Source: Pictodentalium vernedei
Taxonomy: Eukaryota > Mollusca > Scaphopoda > Dentaliida > Dentaliidae
Direction of reading: 5' to 3'
Length of the DNA stretch: 64,000 bases
NCBI GenBank assembly: GCA_031216915.1
Contig: CM062297.1
Span: 366,247,704-366,311,703, forward strand
How positions within the stretch are numbered: position 1 is the first letter of the stretch; each line of letters opens with the position of its first letter. The position numbers and the translations under genes were made by a program. Below, one piece after another: positions 42,540 to 54,224 of this stretch. Below the pieces are notes generated by a model, which was not told where the DNA came from, did no database searches, and saw only the letters and a program-made list of their open reading frames with translations.

Positions 42540-44340
42540 AGGCCTGGGGATTACCCAGATGACATTCAGTGCATTTTAAGAACCCATTCTATTTTTCGGA
42601 AATTCATATATGGATTTCAACACTCATAGCAAAGTAATTTTAAAAGTAAGTCACTAATATCTCAGGTATGGTATACCCTTTGATCTGATCCCGACAGAAA
42701 TGAATTCAAGAATTGAAGGTCAAATACGGGTGAAGGCTACTGGGGTTACTCAAGTGCCACTTACTGAGATATCTAGAACTTCTAAAAATTGTATTTTAAC
42801 GCCCCCCCCCCCCCCCAACAAATTCCTGATATTCACAATTTCAGCAATAGAAAGCGTGAGCGCAGTTAAGAAAAAATTGAAAATGGGTCATGCTTTTATT
42901 TCAAGCGTGGTATAACACGGAGAACCAACACCAAAATGAGTCTAAACTAACTGAAGGTTAAAAATACGAGTTAAAGACACTGGAATTAGTGGGGATCATA
43001 GCGTGCAGCTTTCGTACGAGCTGGAAATCGCATGGTATACCTATCAATGGATACCTAAAGTTCATGTATGAGTTTCCACATTCAAAAAGTGGGCGGAGCT
43101 GAAACCATTGAACCCTCATATCTCAAGCACAACAGCACAACATGAACTATGGACCTGGGTCCAACACCAAATAACACTCTTTGAGGTTCAAATGATTGGT
43201 CAAGACCACTAGGATCTCCCAGTCGTTTTAAAGAGCAAAAAGCCGAGAGTCGCATTTTGAAAACTTAGTAATGTTCTGATGTTCATATATGAATTTCAGC
43301 CCTAAAAAAAGTGAATGGAGGCAAATATTTTAAAAGTGGGTCACACATGTTTCTCAAGTATGGCGTATCCTGTGGACCTGGGGCCAACGGGATATGAGTC
43401 GAAACACACTAGATGTTTAATATACGAGTCAGCATCACAGCAACCACCACTTGTCATCATTGGATTTTTGTTAGAATTGCTGAAACAATTTGGTGAAACT
43501 CCAATGAATTCTCGACGTTCAAACAAGAAATTCAAGACATTCTAAAGTGAGCAGAGCCAAAACCTTTAAATGGGCCACGTTCATACTCGATCACAGTTGA
43601 GATATGGATTTTGGGCCAACACCAATTGATTTAAAATCATAGGAGGCTCAAAATATGAGTTAAGATCACCGAAGTCACTCAAGGGTCCTTGACAGCATTT
43701 TTTTCGAACTGCTGGAAATTGCATCTTATCACCAGTCAGGGGCGGATCCAGCAATTTGGAATGGGGGGGGAGGGGGTTGACGAGGGGGGGGGGGGGGCAA
43801 TTGACCATATGATGCGAAGCATCATTAGAGCCGCGAAGCACTCTTGCCGGTGGGATTCCGGGAGAGGGGGTCCTCCCCCTGGAAAAATTCACAAAAGTTG
43901 CACCAGAAACACGCGTAATGCTGTATTATAACATGGCTCTGACAAAAATAGGGGGTGGGAGAGGGGGGCTCTGGGGGCGCCTCTGGATCCGCCCTTGCCC
44001 GTTAATGCATTCCCGTTATCCAATATGCATTTCAACACAAAAGTGGCCACGCTTATATTCGAAGTTTGGAGTAATGTATAGACCCGAAACCAACACCTCA
44101 TTGAGTTGTAAGTTTTCATTGGGTCAAATGCTGGGTCAAGATCACTCCAGTTCGTTGAGTACAGTAACACTTAAACCTGTACCTTAAATCCCCCAATCCC
44201 CTAATGCATTTCTGATGTTTATCTATGAAGTCAACACTTCGAAAAGTGCACATAGCCAAATATTTTGAAAGGAGGCCCCTTTTATATCTCAAACACGGTA
44301 TGCCCTATCGACTTGGGACAAAACCAAATGAGTCAAAATG
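42540..44340. repeat. host tandem repeat, ~232-bp unit
   Basis: The word group TCAA.ATACG(A/G)GT..AAG.CAC recurs near 42719, 42959, 43187, 43420, 43652 and 44120, about 230 apart, with (AAA)AGTGGG(T/C) and ATATCTCAA words in each unit. The double interval 43652-44120 is explained by an insertion at 43737-43999. The same repeat flanks the Polinton. Confidence 0.75.
43737..43999. mobile_element. insertion with GGGGCGGATCCAG inverted ends
   Basis: CAGGGGCGGATCCAGC near 43738 and CTGGATCCGCCCTTG near 43983-43997 are inverted ends around a G-rich core with long G runs. About 260 bp, non-coding; it interrupts the 232-bp array. Confidence 0.6.
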
Positions 44341-44344
44341 TTCT

Positions 44345-45770
44345 GCCAAGTCACGTCTCATTGTAACGAAATCACATACAATTACAGCTTCTTCACAACT
44401 CGTTACGTTGACTTTACAACTTGTTACAAGGCTTTGGGAACAAGTTACTGTTATAACTCCACAACTCATTTGAATGATTCCCATGACTCATTATCATGTT
44501 ACAACAATTTCACAACTCCCTGTAACGGCTTGTCATTTAGTTATCACAACATAATACCTCTTTATAACAACCTCACTACTCTCATTATAGCGATTTGTAG
44601 ACTAATTTTAATGCGACCACGACTAGTTATAATGATTTCACAACTCATTATAATAGCATCACAACTCACCACGAAGTTACAATTCATTATAAGTAACTGT
44701 CAGTTCTTTATAATGACTTCCTAACACGTTGTAATGGCTTGTCAATTCATTATAACAACTTGTCAAATCGTTGTAACGACTACATAACTCATTATAGTGA
44801 CTTTCGGGCCCATTACAATTGACTTATCAACTCGTTATAATGATATCTCAACTCATTATAACTACACCACAGCACATTATAACGTCTTTTAAACTCGTTA
44901 TAGAGACGTGTAAACTCATTATAATGAGTTATGTTATAACTGTCGACTCGTTATAACTACTGATGACTCCTTATATTGACTTTTGGACCTGATTATAATG
45001 ACTTGCCACCTCATTTTAATGACATCATAATTGGTTGTAATGACTTGTCGACTCGTTATAACGACTTCAGGACTCGTTATAATGAGCTTTCAACTCATAA
45101 TGAATTTACAGTTGATTATAATGACTTGTCAAGTCATTGTTATAACTTGACAACTCGTTATAGCGACTTTTGAACTCGTTCTAACATTCACACAACCCAT
45201 TTTAATGACTTGACAACACCTGGTTATGACTTGGCAACTTGTTATAATGAAGTGATAACTCGTTACAATGATGACAAATGTCATTATTACGATTCATTAT
45301 AACTTGTTAACTCGTTCAAATTTCATCATAGCTCATTATTATGACTTCACAACTCATTCTAATCACATCATAACTCATTATAATGACTTCCCAATTCACT
45401 ACAAAAATCTGACAACTCGTTATATCGACTTTTCAACTCCTAATGACTCTTCATTTCATTATAATGAATTGTAAAATGATTCTACCAACTTGTCAACTTA
45501 TTATAGTAATTTATCAACTTGCTCTTACGACAGTACACCTATTGTAAAGACCCCATAACTCATAAGGACTTCGCAATGGCTTCTAGGACTTTTGAAACTC
45601 GCTATAAAGACCTGTCAACTCGTCAATAACGACATTATACCTCGTAAAAACGACATCACAGCTCGTTAAAATGACTTGCCAACTCGCTATTGCGGCTTTG
45701 TAACTCCTTGTATCTACTTTTTGGACTCGTTCTCATGACCTGTAAATTTGTTACAATGAATTGTCGAACG
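44345..45770. repeat. degenerate minisatellite, AACTCGTTATAATGACTT-like unit
   Basis: About 1.4 kb made of dozens of imperfect copies of a word near CAACTCGTTATAATGACTT, with spacing about 20-35 bases. Frames within it (for example 44338-44724) are by-products of the repeat. Confidence 0.8.
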
Positions 45771-45870
45771 GCAGGAGAGAAAAAAGATAAAGCGAAGGAG
45801 TGGGGAAGAGAGAGAAGGTGGGTTGTTGATAACTCATGAGTAATCTCCCCACCCGATGTTGTGAAGAGAT

Positions 45871-46186
45871 ACAGTTAAAACTAGAAGTCATGTCATGGAA
45901 TGCACGCAAATAGCACGTCGATCTGCGCGTTAATCTACGCGTTATGACCATAGTAAGGCTATCAAATTCTGTACATATGACCTGTGCACAAGCAATGTTT
46001 CAGCCAATGGACCTCCGGGTAACCCGGCGGTCCATTGGCAGAAAAATTGCCTGTATTTGCTATGAGTAACCAGGAGAACCTGAGGTGCTTTGGATGCCAT
46101 TCGATATGGCAATTGAGCGCAATTCCTATGCCCAATTAAGCCTAGATAAGCGCATAGTTTGTGACAGGACTTCTAGTTTTAACCGT
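45871..46186. repeat. foldback repeat B, copy 2
   Basis: Ends ACAGTTAAAACTAGAAGTC and GACTTCTAG-type complement; core AATGGACCTCCGGGTAACCC. Matches 16324-16634 in reverse orientation, by the order of its inner words. Confidence 0.8.
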
Positions 46187-46557
46187 ACACTTATTTCATC
46201 GCGGATTAGTTTATAAAAACCAAATTTTGAAATACTTGTCTTCAGATGTAGGAGGTTCATTGTGATGTAAGGCCATGTTGAGTTAGAAGTCTTTCTTCAA
46301 CCAGTAGACCAATAAACTCCATGTCCCAAGAAAGAAGAAAAACATCGGTGGACAATAATGCTAATCATGATTTGTACATTCTCCTTGGTTTGACCATTCA
46401 ATCATTTGGGTCTATGCCTCAGTTCAGATTTAGCATAAAGAGAAACGTTGGGTGTCTCGAATATATTTTTGCACAGCTTTGAATATCTTTTAATTTTTTA
46501 TTTGACAACAATGTTATTCCAAGAAGTAGTTGGTCGACATGAGTTATGTTCTATTTA
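46187..46557. other. non-coding stretch, possibly LINE 3' end
   Basis: Lies just downstream of a minus-strand LINE fragment; no gene. Confidence 0.35.
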
Positions 46558-47090
46558 TCAAGAACAGGCTTTTTGGAGTCTCGAGACATCATGGAGACTA
46601 CAAGAAAGAAAAAAGTGACCAGCATCTTCTTCAAAGTTTCCACATCTGCAGTAAGGTGAGTCACTGATATGGTTAGAATATTTGTCAAAGTTAAAATCAC
46701 AACAACCATTACGTATTCTACAGTGCAGGATATTCAGTTTGCGTTTTTCGAAATTGAAATACGGTGGAGGTTTCGTTTTCGATGGGGAAATGCGCGCTTT
46801 ATAGACTTGCGTTGAACTTATTTCCTTGACATCATCGCTCAAGTCATTCCAGTGTGACCAGCAGCTGAAGGAAAGGACGAGCGTTTCATCAGCTCTATTC
46901 TTAGGTGATATGGGGAAAATCAGACTCATAACGTTAGCTATAAATCGATATATCACAAAATCGTGGAGGTAGGAGCTCCTGAAAGTGGTCGGGTACTTAT
47001 GTGGGCTTTACAATCTTCTGGAATAAGCACATCTTGTGGATGTGTCGTCTCTCTCCTAGTGAATGCCATCCTAATTATACTAGTAAACGT
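46558..47090 (-). pseudogene. non-LTR retrotransposon ORF2, extreme C-terminus
   Basis: Minus-strand frame with ETLVLSFSCWSHWNDLSDDV, then KLNILHCRIRNGCCDFNFDK and SDSPYCRCGNFEEDAGHFFL followed by SCSLH. The C-x-C-x..H-x..H/C pattern and preceding 'LHCRLR-G' box are those found at the end of Jockey/CR1-type LINE proteins. Upstream frames (to about 47090) are degraded. A 5'-truncated copy. Confidence 0.75.
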
Positions 47091-47145
47091 TCTTTCGGGG
47101 TGAAACGTGTTGCTCCTGAGATAATATGAGCGGCGTCATAATATA

Positions 47146-47288
47146 AGTTATCTCCCTCTACATGTATAGTATGTGGAGATTTAATACCTGGATGTTGGTT
47201 TTTAAACATCGAGCCGCAGGCGAGGTGTTTAAATGAGACATCCGGGTATTAAATCATCCTTTTACTATACATGTTGGCGGAGATAACG
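47146..47288. repeat. foldback repeat with GTTATCTCC ends
   Basis: GTTATCTCCCTCTACATGTA (47146) pairs with TACATGTTGGCGGAGATAAC (to 47288), with inner TTTAATACC/GGTATTAAA and GGATGT/ACATCC words around a CGAGCCGCAGGCGAGG centre. Confidence 0.7.
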
Positions 47289-47475
47289 TTTTTGTCCCGT
47301 TTGAAACACAATACAAACATAATGGAAATAAATTTGTGGACATATTTCTCAGCTCCACAATCACTTGGACCTATTTCGTGATAATTATTTTGTTTTTATA
47401 ATCGCAGAAGACAGCAGATAGGGTTACATCCCTTGGATCGTTAAGGAAACGAGTAAACAGTATTTTGTTGTCATG

Positions 47476-47537
47476 TCGTCCCCTGAGTTCCAATGTGTTC
47501 TATGTGCATAGAACACATTGGTACTCAGGAGACGAAT
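47476..47537. repeat. hairpin, GTCTCCTGAGT-type arms
   Basis: Arms GTCCCCTGAGTTCCAATGTG and CACATTGGTACTCAGGAGAC meet at TTCTATGTGCATAGAA. Confidence 0.7.
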
Positions 47538-48595
47538 TATTTGCTCTTATTTTATTTTTATGATTGAATTGTCGGAAATCTGATGATTTATGTGACTATT
47601 TTCGGGGTTTTTGGTTTGATTTTTATTTCGAGGCGCTCAAAATCGGAAAGCTTTCGTTTAAACCATATACCCCCGACGTTTCGCGTGCGCTTATACCCTG
47701 TTTGTTGCACGCTCTCATATACTTTGGATGTTGGGTGCACCCTTTGTCATGGCTATTTGTCCAAGGCATTCTGACCAATCAAAAGACAGCATTTATCGGT
47801 ATATAGGGCCAATGTATCTTATCCACACGTTCCAGTAGGTATCAAGGCGCACAACCCATACCGGACTAACATATTATAGTATGGGTAATATGAAAGACAG
47901 ATACATTCTTTCAAGAGTAGACCTATTCATGGAAAATTTTAGCTTCCTAATTTGTGATAGTCGTGAATTAGCATGTTTACAGATTCTATCAATTGTCTTT
48001 GAAACATGAAACGCTTCGAAGTGCACAATAAGTGTACCGTTCAACGAAGTTGAAGTGGTATATTGAAATCGTAAGGCTTTTCAGAGTCAAACCACGATCT
48101 TAGGTTCATTCCCTTCACCCCACACATATGACAGCTGACACATAAACCACAAGCGGGGCAAAAATGGGGGATCAAGGGCTGTGTCCCGATATTTCACCCA
48201 CGGTTTGAATGATTAGAAGCTTGTGTTTTGTCTATGTTTTATTTTTGTGCTCATCCTTTCAGAATGTTGGGAAAATAACTTCATAAAAATCATATCCAAA
48301 AATATGTTCCAATAAGAATAAAATCCTCGCCGTCTGATTGGATGAGAGCTGGCGTAGATTCTTTTATGTTTACGGCTCCAGTAGCAAATGTTACCGTCTG
48401 ACGTCACCATGCGAAATATCTGAAATGACGTCGCCCGTTACGTAATTGCTTCATCAACGGAGGGGCTAGCAAGCCGCTTCATTTTTCCGGATTTTCCACA
48501 CGTATAGCAGACAGTGTTCCGAATGAAGTGTTGTTTAAATTACAAACAAATTTACGATTTGAACTAAGATAGAATGAGTTTATCTGTTTTATTGA
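47538..48595. other. non-coding stretch
   Basis: No supportable gene; frames at 47564-47806 and 48213-48410 show no motif. Confidence 0.4.
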
Positions 48596-48855
48596 TTATT
48601 TATTCACTGCTATCGTAGGGTACACGAGAGGTTTATTTGCTAAACTTGTGACTTGAACAAGGTAACTTTTAAAGATCACAAGTTCAGTAAATAAGCTTCT
48701 CGTGTTTCACAATGTAGGTTTGTGGGAAGGGTCGTATTGGAACACATACGTTATTGTGATAAACTGACGGTAATTGACGTTTGAACATAAGCTCCGAACC
48801 GCAAACTTCAGACCATGTTACCGTCAATTCATCACAATAACTTATAATGTTGCCG
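48596..48855. repeat. two adjacent inverted repeats
   Basis: First pair: ACACGAGAGGTTTATTTGCT (about 48622) with AGTAAATAAGCTTCTCGTGT (48688-48707). Second pair: TTATTGTGATAAACTGACGG (48752) with CCGTCAATTCATCACAATAA (48822-48841). No gene. Confidence 0.55.
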
Positions 48856-49621
48856 ACCTGGGAAACTCTCAAATAGTGTAAGCGGAGCTGACACGTGGGG
48901 TCATAAGGGGGGGTGGGGGGGGGGGCAATGTCTAATAAAATAAATCCGTACGATTTTAATGAAGTAGATAGGGTCCTGCGAATATTCGAGATTCGATTCA
49001 ATATCGATAACATACGTCTGCATCGAGATCGATCCCGAATCAGTCTCAAGATTCGATTTTTTTCGAATCTCTCGGGCTAACTTCAGTTTGTTACATTTCC
49101 AACAAAAATGGATAAAATTGTCATTAGAAAATTTGTTTATGCAGGCTCAATTCTTGAGAACGTGAATAGTGACAAGTTAAGCCTTCAAAAACTAAAAGTA
49201 TGGATAATAGGCCTAGCTGTTTCAGCGACGGTGCCACAGAGAATATTTATTGGTGTTTAACGTGTTCACTCAGTCGTGTAAGGGTCATCACAGTGTTCCG
49301 TAAATTCCGTTTGGTGCAATATGAAATAACTTGTCTTTAATTTGATTCGATATCGATATCAGAGACGAGACAGGATTCGATTTGAGATTCGATTCGAAAA
49401 ATAATTTGTGATTCGCAGATCCCAAGTTGTAGAGCAAAAATGAAATTAACAGATGGCGATTTTTTCATTTTACCGCAACTTGTGACGGGTTTACATCTTT
49501 TCAAATATCAGACCATTTTACTGTTGACTTGGTGTCGCCCGCAGCTCTGCAGCTTTAAAACAAACCGCTTTCAAATTTCACACTCAGTTTTTGGGGTTAT
49601 GTGAAGTGGCGCCATCCTTTT
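48856..49621. other. non-coding stretch
   Basis: G run near 48908-48924, two patches rich in ATTCGATTC words (48985-49075, 49335-49420) and a SINE-tail-like word at 49245. No gene. Confidence 0.4.
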
Positions 49622-49868
49622 ATCCCTTTACCCAACGTAACGGCCAAAACCGGCCAGCGCTATTCTCAAAAATCGCCAATTAATTTTCAAAATATTTTCA
49701 TTTTTTGTCTCAAAAACATAGGTTATGACCCCTCGTTGGAACGAGCTCGTCGAGCTCGTTCCAACGAGGGGTCATAACCTATGTTTTTGAGACAAAAATG
49801 AAAAAAATTAGTTATTCAAGAATTTTTTTTGCAAGTGTCGTCTGCTTTTCATGTTAGGTAAAGGGTTA
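49622..49868. repeat. CCCTTTAC foldback, complete copy
   Basis: Nearly identical to 14216-14460, same orientation, with a perfect central palindrome around 49740-49760. Confidence 0.9.
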
Positions 49869-51177
49869 AATCAAATTTAAATCTACGATGAAAGCGATGC
49901 GATTTTGTTTCGGTTTTATTCTTCATGTTTTATTTTCAACCTCATTTTTATTATGCCCATCCTTTAAAATGTTTCGGAATATGATGTGCTGCCGAATGGG
50001 AGATTCTCAATAGTAAAGGCCAAACTGATCCCTGACACCATGGTCGAAGCGGAATAGGAGTGGGGTCAATATCTAAAAGAAATCGAGGCCTGATATTTTT
50101 TTCAATTTATTGCCATTTTTGTCGTTTGTACATCACTTCAACATTAACACTTCCAACACTGGCACCCTGGAAGCTATCATTTCAGACAATACTGTCAACG
50201 GCGAAATGAGAGAAACAATCCTGGTTTGTTGGGAGGTATAGTAATAATTTAACCCAACAGTTCTGTCGCACACCCGGGTATTCAGATACTCGGAACCGTA
50301 GAGACAAAAGAACGCGGAGCAGAGAAAGGGGCGGGAGAGACAGGGGTGAGTACACTGTTTGCTAAGAAAATCATATTCAGAAGAAACAATCTACCGAAAT
50401 GTTTGTATGACTCGGTTGTGTATTGGTTAAAGTATGCTCTGATGAAATTTCAGCCATGAACAATGGCTGTTGAATTGAGGAGATTATCATTTCCACTGTC
50501 ACGTGACCAATTCCTGATGAAATATGCAAAATAATCGCCTGTCATATGTCAAATTTAGCAACCTGCAGCAGTTTTGTTAGCCCATTGTCTTGCGAAATAT
50601 CCAGTAAAACAACAGTGGAAGTGGTAGCTCCAGACAATCAACAGATTTCTATATAATATACATTTTGTAAACACAGGGTTTGAAATAATGGGCACCAAGA
50701 CCCACGGATACTGATATAATGGAACTCGGAGTTGACAAGTGTTAGGGATACAAAGAACACGAATTGTTGAAGAGAATGTTCAATCGTTACCTGTTTTGTA
50801 AATGCTATTGTTAATTCGTTTGTAAAATCATCCCGTTCATTTTAGGGACCTTTCCTGCTATGGTGTTCTTCACGAATGTCATAAAGTCATCGGAAAGTCA
50901 ACAAGTTGTTATAATATCAAGTAACGAGTTTTTATGAGTTTTGTTTGCTAATGCATCAACTACTCAGCTGACTCGTATTTACTGTTAATTCCAGATATAC
51001 CACACTCTGCGAAATGGACGATCAGCACAAAAAGTAAAAATGTTACTATGGTGACTACAATGAAGAGACCTTGTAGGATATGACAGAACACTGTGTACAA
51101 AAACACAAAAAACAATGTGTAGTATAGACAAGTGTACAGTGACTGGGAAAGGCATCATGTGATTTTAATTTCCTTGT
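49869..51177. other. non-coding stretch
   Basis: No supportable gene of even 60 codons and no clear repeat. Confidence 0.45.
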
Positions 51178-51242
51178 AGTATCTCGACCGATCGACTTAT
51201 TATCTCGATCGATCGACTTTTGTATCTCGATCGATCGACTTA
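51178..51242. repeat. three tandem TATCTCGATCGATCGACTT units
   Basis: TATCTCGACCGATCGACTT, TATCTCGATCGATCGACTT and the same again, spaced about 20-22 bases. Each unit holds the palindrome TCGATCGATCGA. Confidence 0.8.
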
Positions 51243-51601
51243 GTGAAAAGGATTTTCAAGCAGTGTCAGTAGCATACACCTGTAACTTAATTAAGCACCT
51301 CCTGTTTATTTCGCAGTGGTGTTAATAGAAACTGTCATTATTTTCATGCTATTTTGCAGAAGGCCAAAAGTGATTGTTTGCGGAAAGAACGGTCTGTTGA
51401 CAATGTACGACAACACAATGATGAAAATATGTAGTATTTTAATGACGCTAATTACACATATCTGTCACTAGTTTTTAAGATGGAAAAATGTTCTCTCGAC
51501 AAGTATGGTGCTGGAACGGTTCATGATGAAACAATGCCGGAAATTACTCACAAAAAATGTAACTTGTGATCTCCTGAATACAATAGCAGTGTCAGATGTC
51601 A

Positions 51602-52710
51602 TTAGCGAGTGTATCCAACACGAGCCCGGATGACAGCCTGAACCCTCCTCCTAATGCTACAAGGGAGCCTTCTGATACTATCCAGAGGCACCTGCTGCCA
51701 CTCCTCATGCAATGCAGCTTCCAAATCGGCCAAATTCTGTACAGGCAGATCGCTTGGTTGTCCGCGACGTCCAAGAAAGTCCTTGATGTGTTCGAAGGGA
51801 TTCAAATCGGGGCTCATTGCAGGCCAAGGTAGTGTTGTAATAGCGTTGTTCTGAAGGAATGCTCTCACAGCATGAGAACGATGTGGCCTTGCGTTGTCGT
51901 CCATGAATACAGGACGAGTAGCCAACGGGTCGTTGTCAAAATGAGGCACGACAACCGGACTGAGAATGCCCAGGTTGTACCGATGACCATTGACATTCCC
52001 ACGTACAGTCACCATGTCAAGTTTACAATCATGAGGCAACCCCAGATCATTACTCATCCTCCACCATAAGGAACAGTAGGTCTGATGTTCCTGGGCACGT
52101 AAGCAGTATTTCTTTGCCTCCAGACTCTTATGCGACTATATGTGACGTGAAGCAGGACCCTATTCTCGTCTCACCACTGGACACTCCTTAATGTCCTGAG
52201 ATTCCAATGTTGTGCTGCCATACACTACTTCAAACGTCGTCTTTGATGCTGATCGAACAGAGCTGGACCCTTGATGACCCTTCTGGACCTCATACCCGGT
52301 GTTTTCAGGCGGTTTCGGCAGTTCTGTTGCACAAACGCCTATTGGGGAGCCAAAGGCGTTTCAAAATCCCACTTGAAGCAAAGGGTTCACGCCCAACGAG
52401 GCGTGCCAGACTCCGATCTTCCCGAGGAGAGGTCTTTCGCGGTTGTCAAGGCCTTGGTCGGCCCTTAACATCGTTGGTTTGTTGATTTTTCCGGACAAGT
52501 CTGCTAATGACTATAGCCAAGTTGCCTTCCAATAGCTTTGAATGACACGCCTTTTGCATGCATGCCACCGATTGGCCATCTTAGTGCCTCTGACAGTCTC
52601 CTCCTTGCCATGTCAACATTTACTAATAAAAGAAGTGACACATTTTCTTGATTTATACCCAGATATTGCATGTGGATGACAGTGTTTTTGAGACATTCGT
52701 GGGGTAGCAT
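51602..52710 (-). pseudogene. Tc1-like transposase, third copy, decayed
   Basis: Minus strand. DNA-binding end at 52710-52504: MARRRLSEALRWPIGGMHAK then GVSFKAIGRQLGYSH, an N-terminal helix-turn-helix. The middle (52500-52060) is eroded; the first Asp box reads stop-DENR instead of SDESR, followed by RIRVWRQRNTAYVP. Frame 52057-51602 gives FMDDNARPHRSHAVRAFLQ (second Asp) and AMSPDLNPFEHIKDFLGRR (Glu), and ends RARVGYTR. Full family length but with several breaks. Confidence 0.82.
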
Positions 52711-53538
52711 GCTTCACGTGGACGAAGGATGTGTTTGGGGTACTCTATCAACCAGAAACATTATGTTTAGCGAGAGGAAATGTACTGCAAGACATAGCAA
52801 TCATTAACACATGATAATCAGTAACAGCAACTTCACTGTCATGAAACATTTCAGGGGATGCCGAATTAAGTTCTAGGTGTATATACAAGGGACGATTAGT
52901 GCCTCATTACCCAGAGCTTTGCGGGAGCAGCTAGTGATAAATTCCCATAGGAACCGAAGTTTTTGACGGAGCAAATTTTTCCTATGCAAAACTTCGCCCC
53001 CCCCCCCCCCCCACCTCTCCATCTAGATTCGCCAAGTGGTATTAGGTCCGCATATATGGAATGCTATTACATTATAGTGATATATGTACACACAGGGCTA
53101 CGGGTTTATAATATGGGTATGTGATGGAATATTGATGGGGAAGTTGGGATTTCTTGAAAGTTTCCCCGCGAAACGGTTGATGTTATTATGCGCACGCGAC
53201 GTCATAGAAACGTGGACCGCTTTTGTTTGCGCTGCACAATCTTATATGATGTTATTCAGGTAAAGGTGTGTAGGCCTTCTCTTACGGGATTGATCTCGTA
53301 GTATAGTCTGGGAGTTATATACCCCTGTAGGTTACCTGTTAGCCCTTGGTCCTAATAATCCCCCTTTTACTCTATACTATCCTATGCCTGATATAGGTAA
53401 AACGTAATGCTAGTCCAGGCAGTATTGTGGGGTGGGTGGGGGTAATACATGCTCGTCTACTGCAGGTATCCTGGTGGTCTACTTGGTGCGTCCTCTTGAA
53501 ACGTTTCAGGTTGGATTTGCGGGTACATCCTTTTTTCT
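52711..53538. other. non-coding stretch
   Basis: Poly-C near 52987-53012; no gene supported. Confidence 0.4.
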
Positions 53539-53550
53539 TTGGATTTTCAG

Positions 53551-53721
53551 GACAAACTTCTTCAGTTATTGACACATCTAGAAATGAGCCATAAATTGGA
53601 TGCGCCTCGCCTGTGTCGTCTGTATCACGCATTGCTATTATCTGCGAAAGGAATGAACCTTGAAATTATTTCTCACTTAATATGGAAGTCATTCAGAGAA
53701 CATGGTACAATCATACATTAA
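53551..53721 (+). CDS. candidate host exon, unknown
   Basis: A TTTGGATTTTCAG acceptor at 53538-53550 opens a frame DKLLQLLTHLEMSHKLDAPR then LCRLYHALLLSAKGMNLEII and SHLIWKSFREHGTIIH, ending in a stop at 53719-53721. Balanced residue use and helical periodicity look coding; a donor could also lie at ATG|GTACAA near 53704. No family recognised and no partner exon found. Confidence 0.3.
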   Translation, partial: DKLLQLLTHLEMSHKLDAPRLCRLYHALLLSAKGMNLEIISHLIWKSFREHGTIIH

Positions 53722-54224
53722 CTCCTCGTGCGTGTACTACTGATATTCTGGACCTCATCGGTGCTTTACTCTCTCTGATATGCTCTTTTGAAACTGGCAG
53801 TTTACTGCTAATCGTGTACCGGTTCGCTAAATTCCTCGCTGTCTATGAAGCATATGCGATAGAGCATGTACCGGTACAACCACGAGCTTCAGTAGCACAT
53901 TCCGGACGAGTTTAACATAATTTTTTACTTTTTTACACCATTTCAAATTGATGTTTTGAAATATCTTCGGTTTTGTAACAAGCATAACTCAGAAGGTACT
54001 GCCGATACCTCGGTAATATTCCACAGACGGCCTAATAGACAGTTGAAAAGTTGAAATAAAATGGTTTTATGGGTTTTTGTCTTACCCATTTTCTCTTCAG
54101 ACCATTTGGAGGCTCATAATTCTCAAACTTTGGGAAGAAAATCTTCAATAAAAATCACAACTAACTAGGGGTGTGACTGTCCCAGATGGGCCTGTCCATA
54201 CCCCCCCCCCCCGCCATGATTATT
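53722..54224. other. non-coding stretch
   Basis: Short frame 53682-53915 without motif. C run near 54200-54213. Confidence 0.35.

Noticed and set aside
44338-44724. 128-codon frame
   Set aside because: Translation of a degenerate minisatellite.
51178-51242. CRISPR-like array
   Set aside because: Three short palindromic units without unique spacers in an animal genome.
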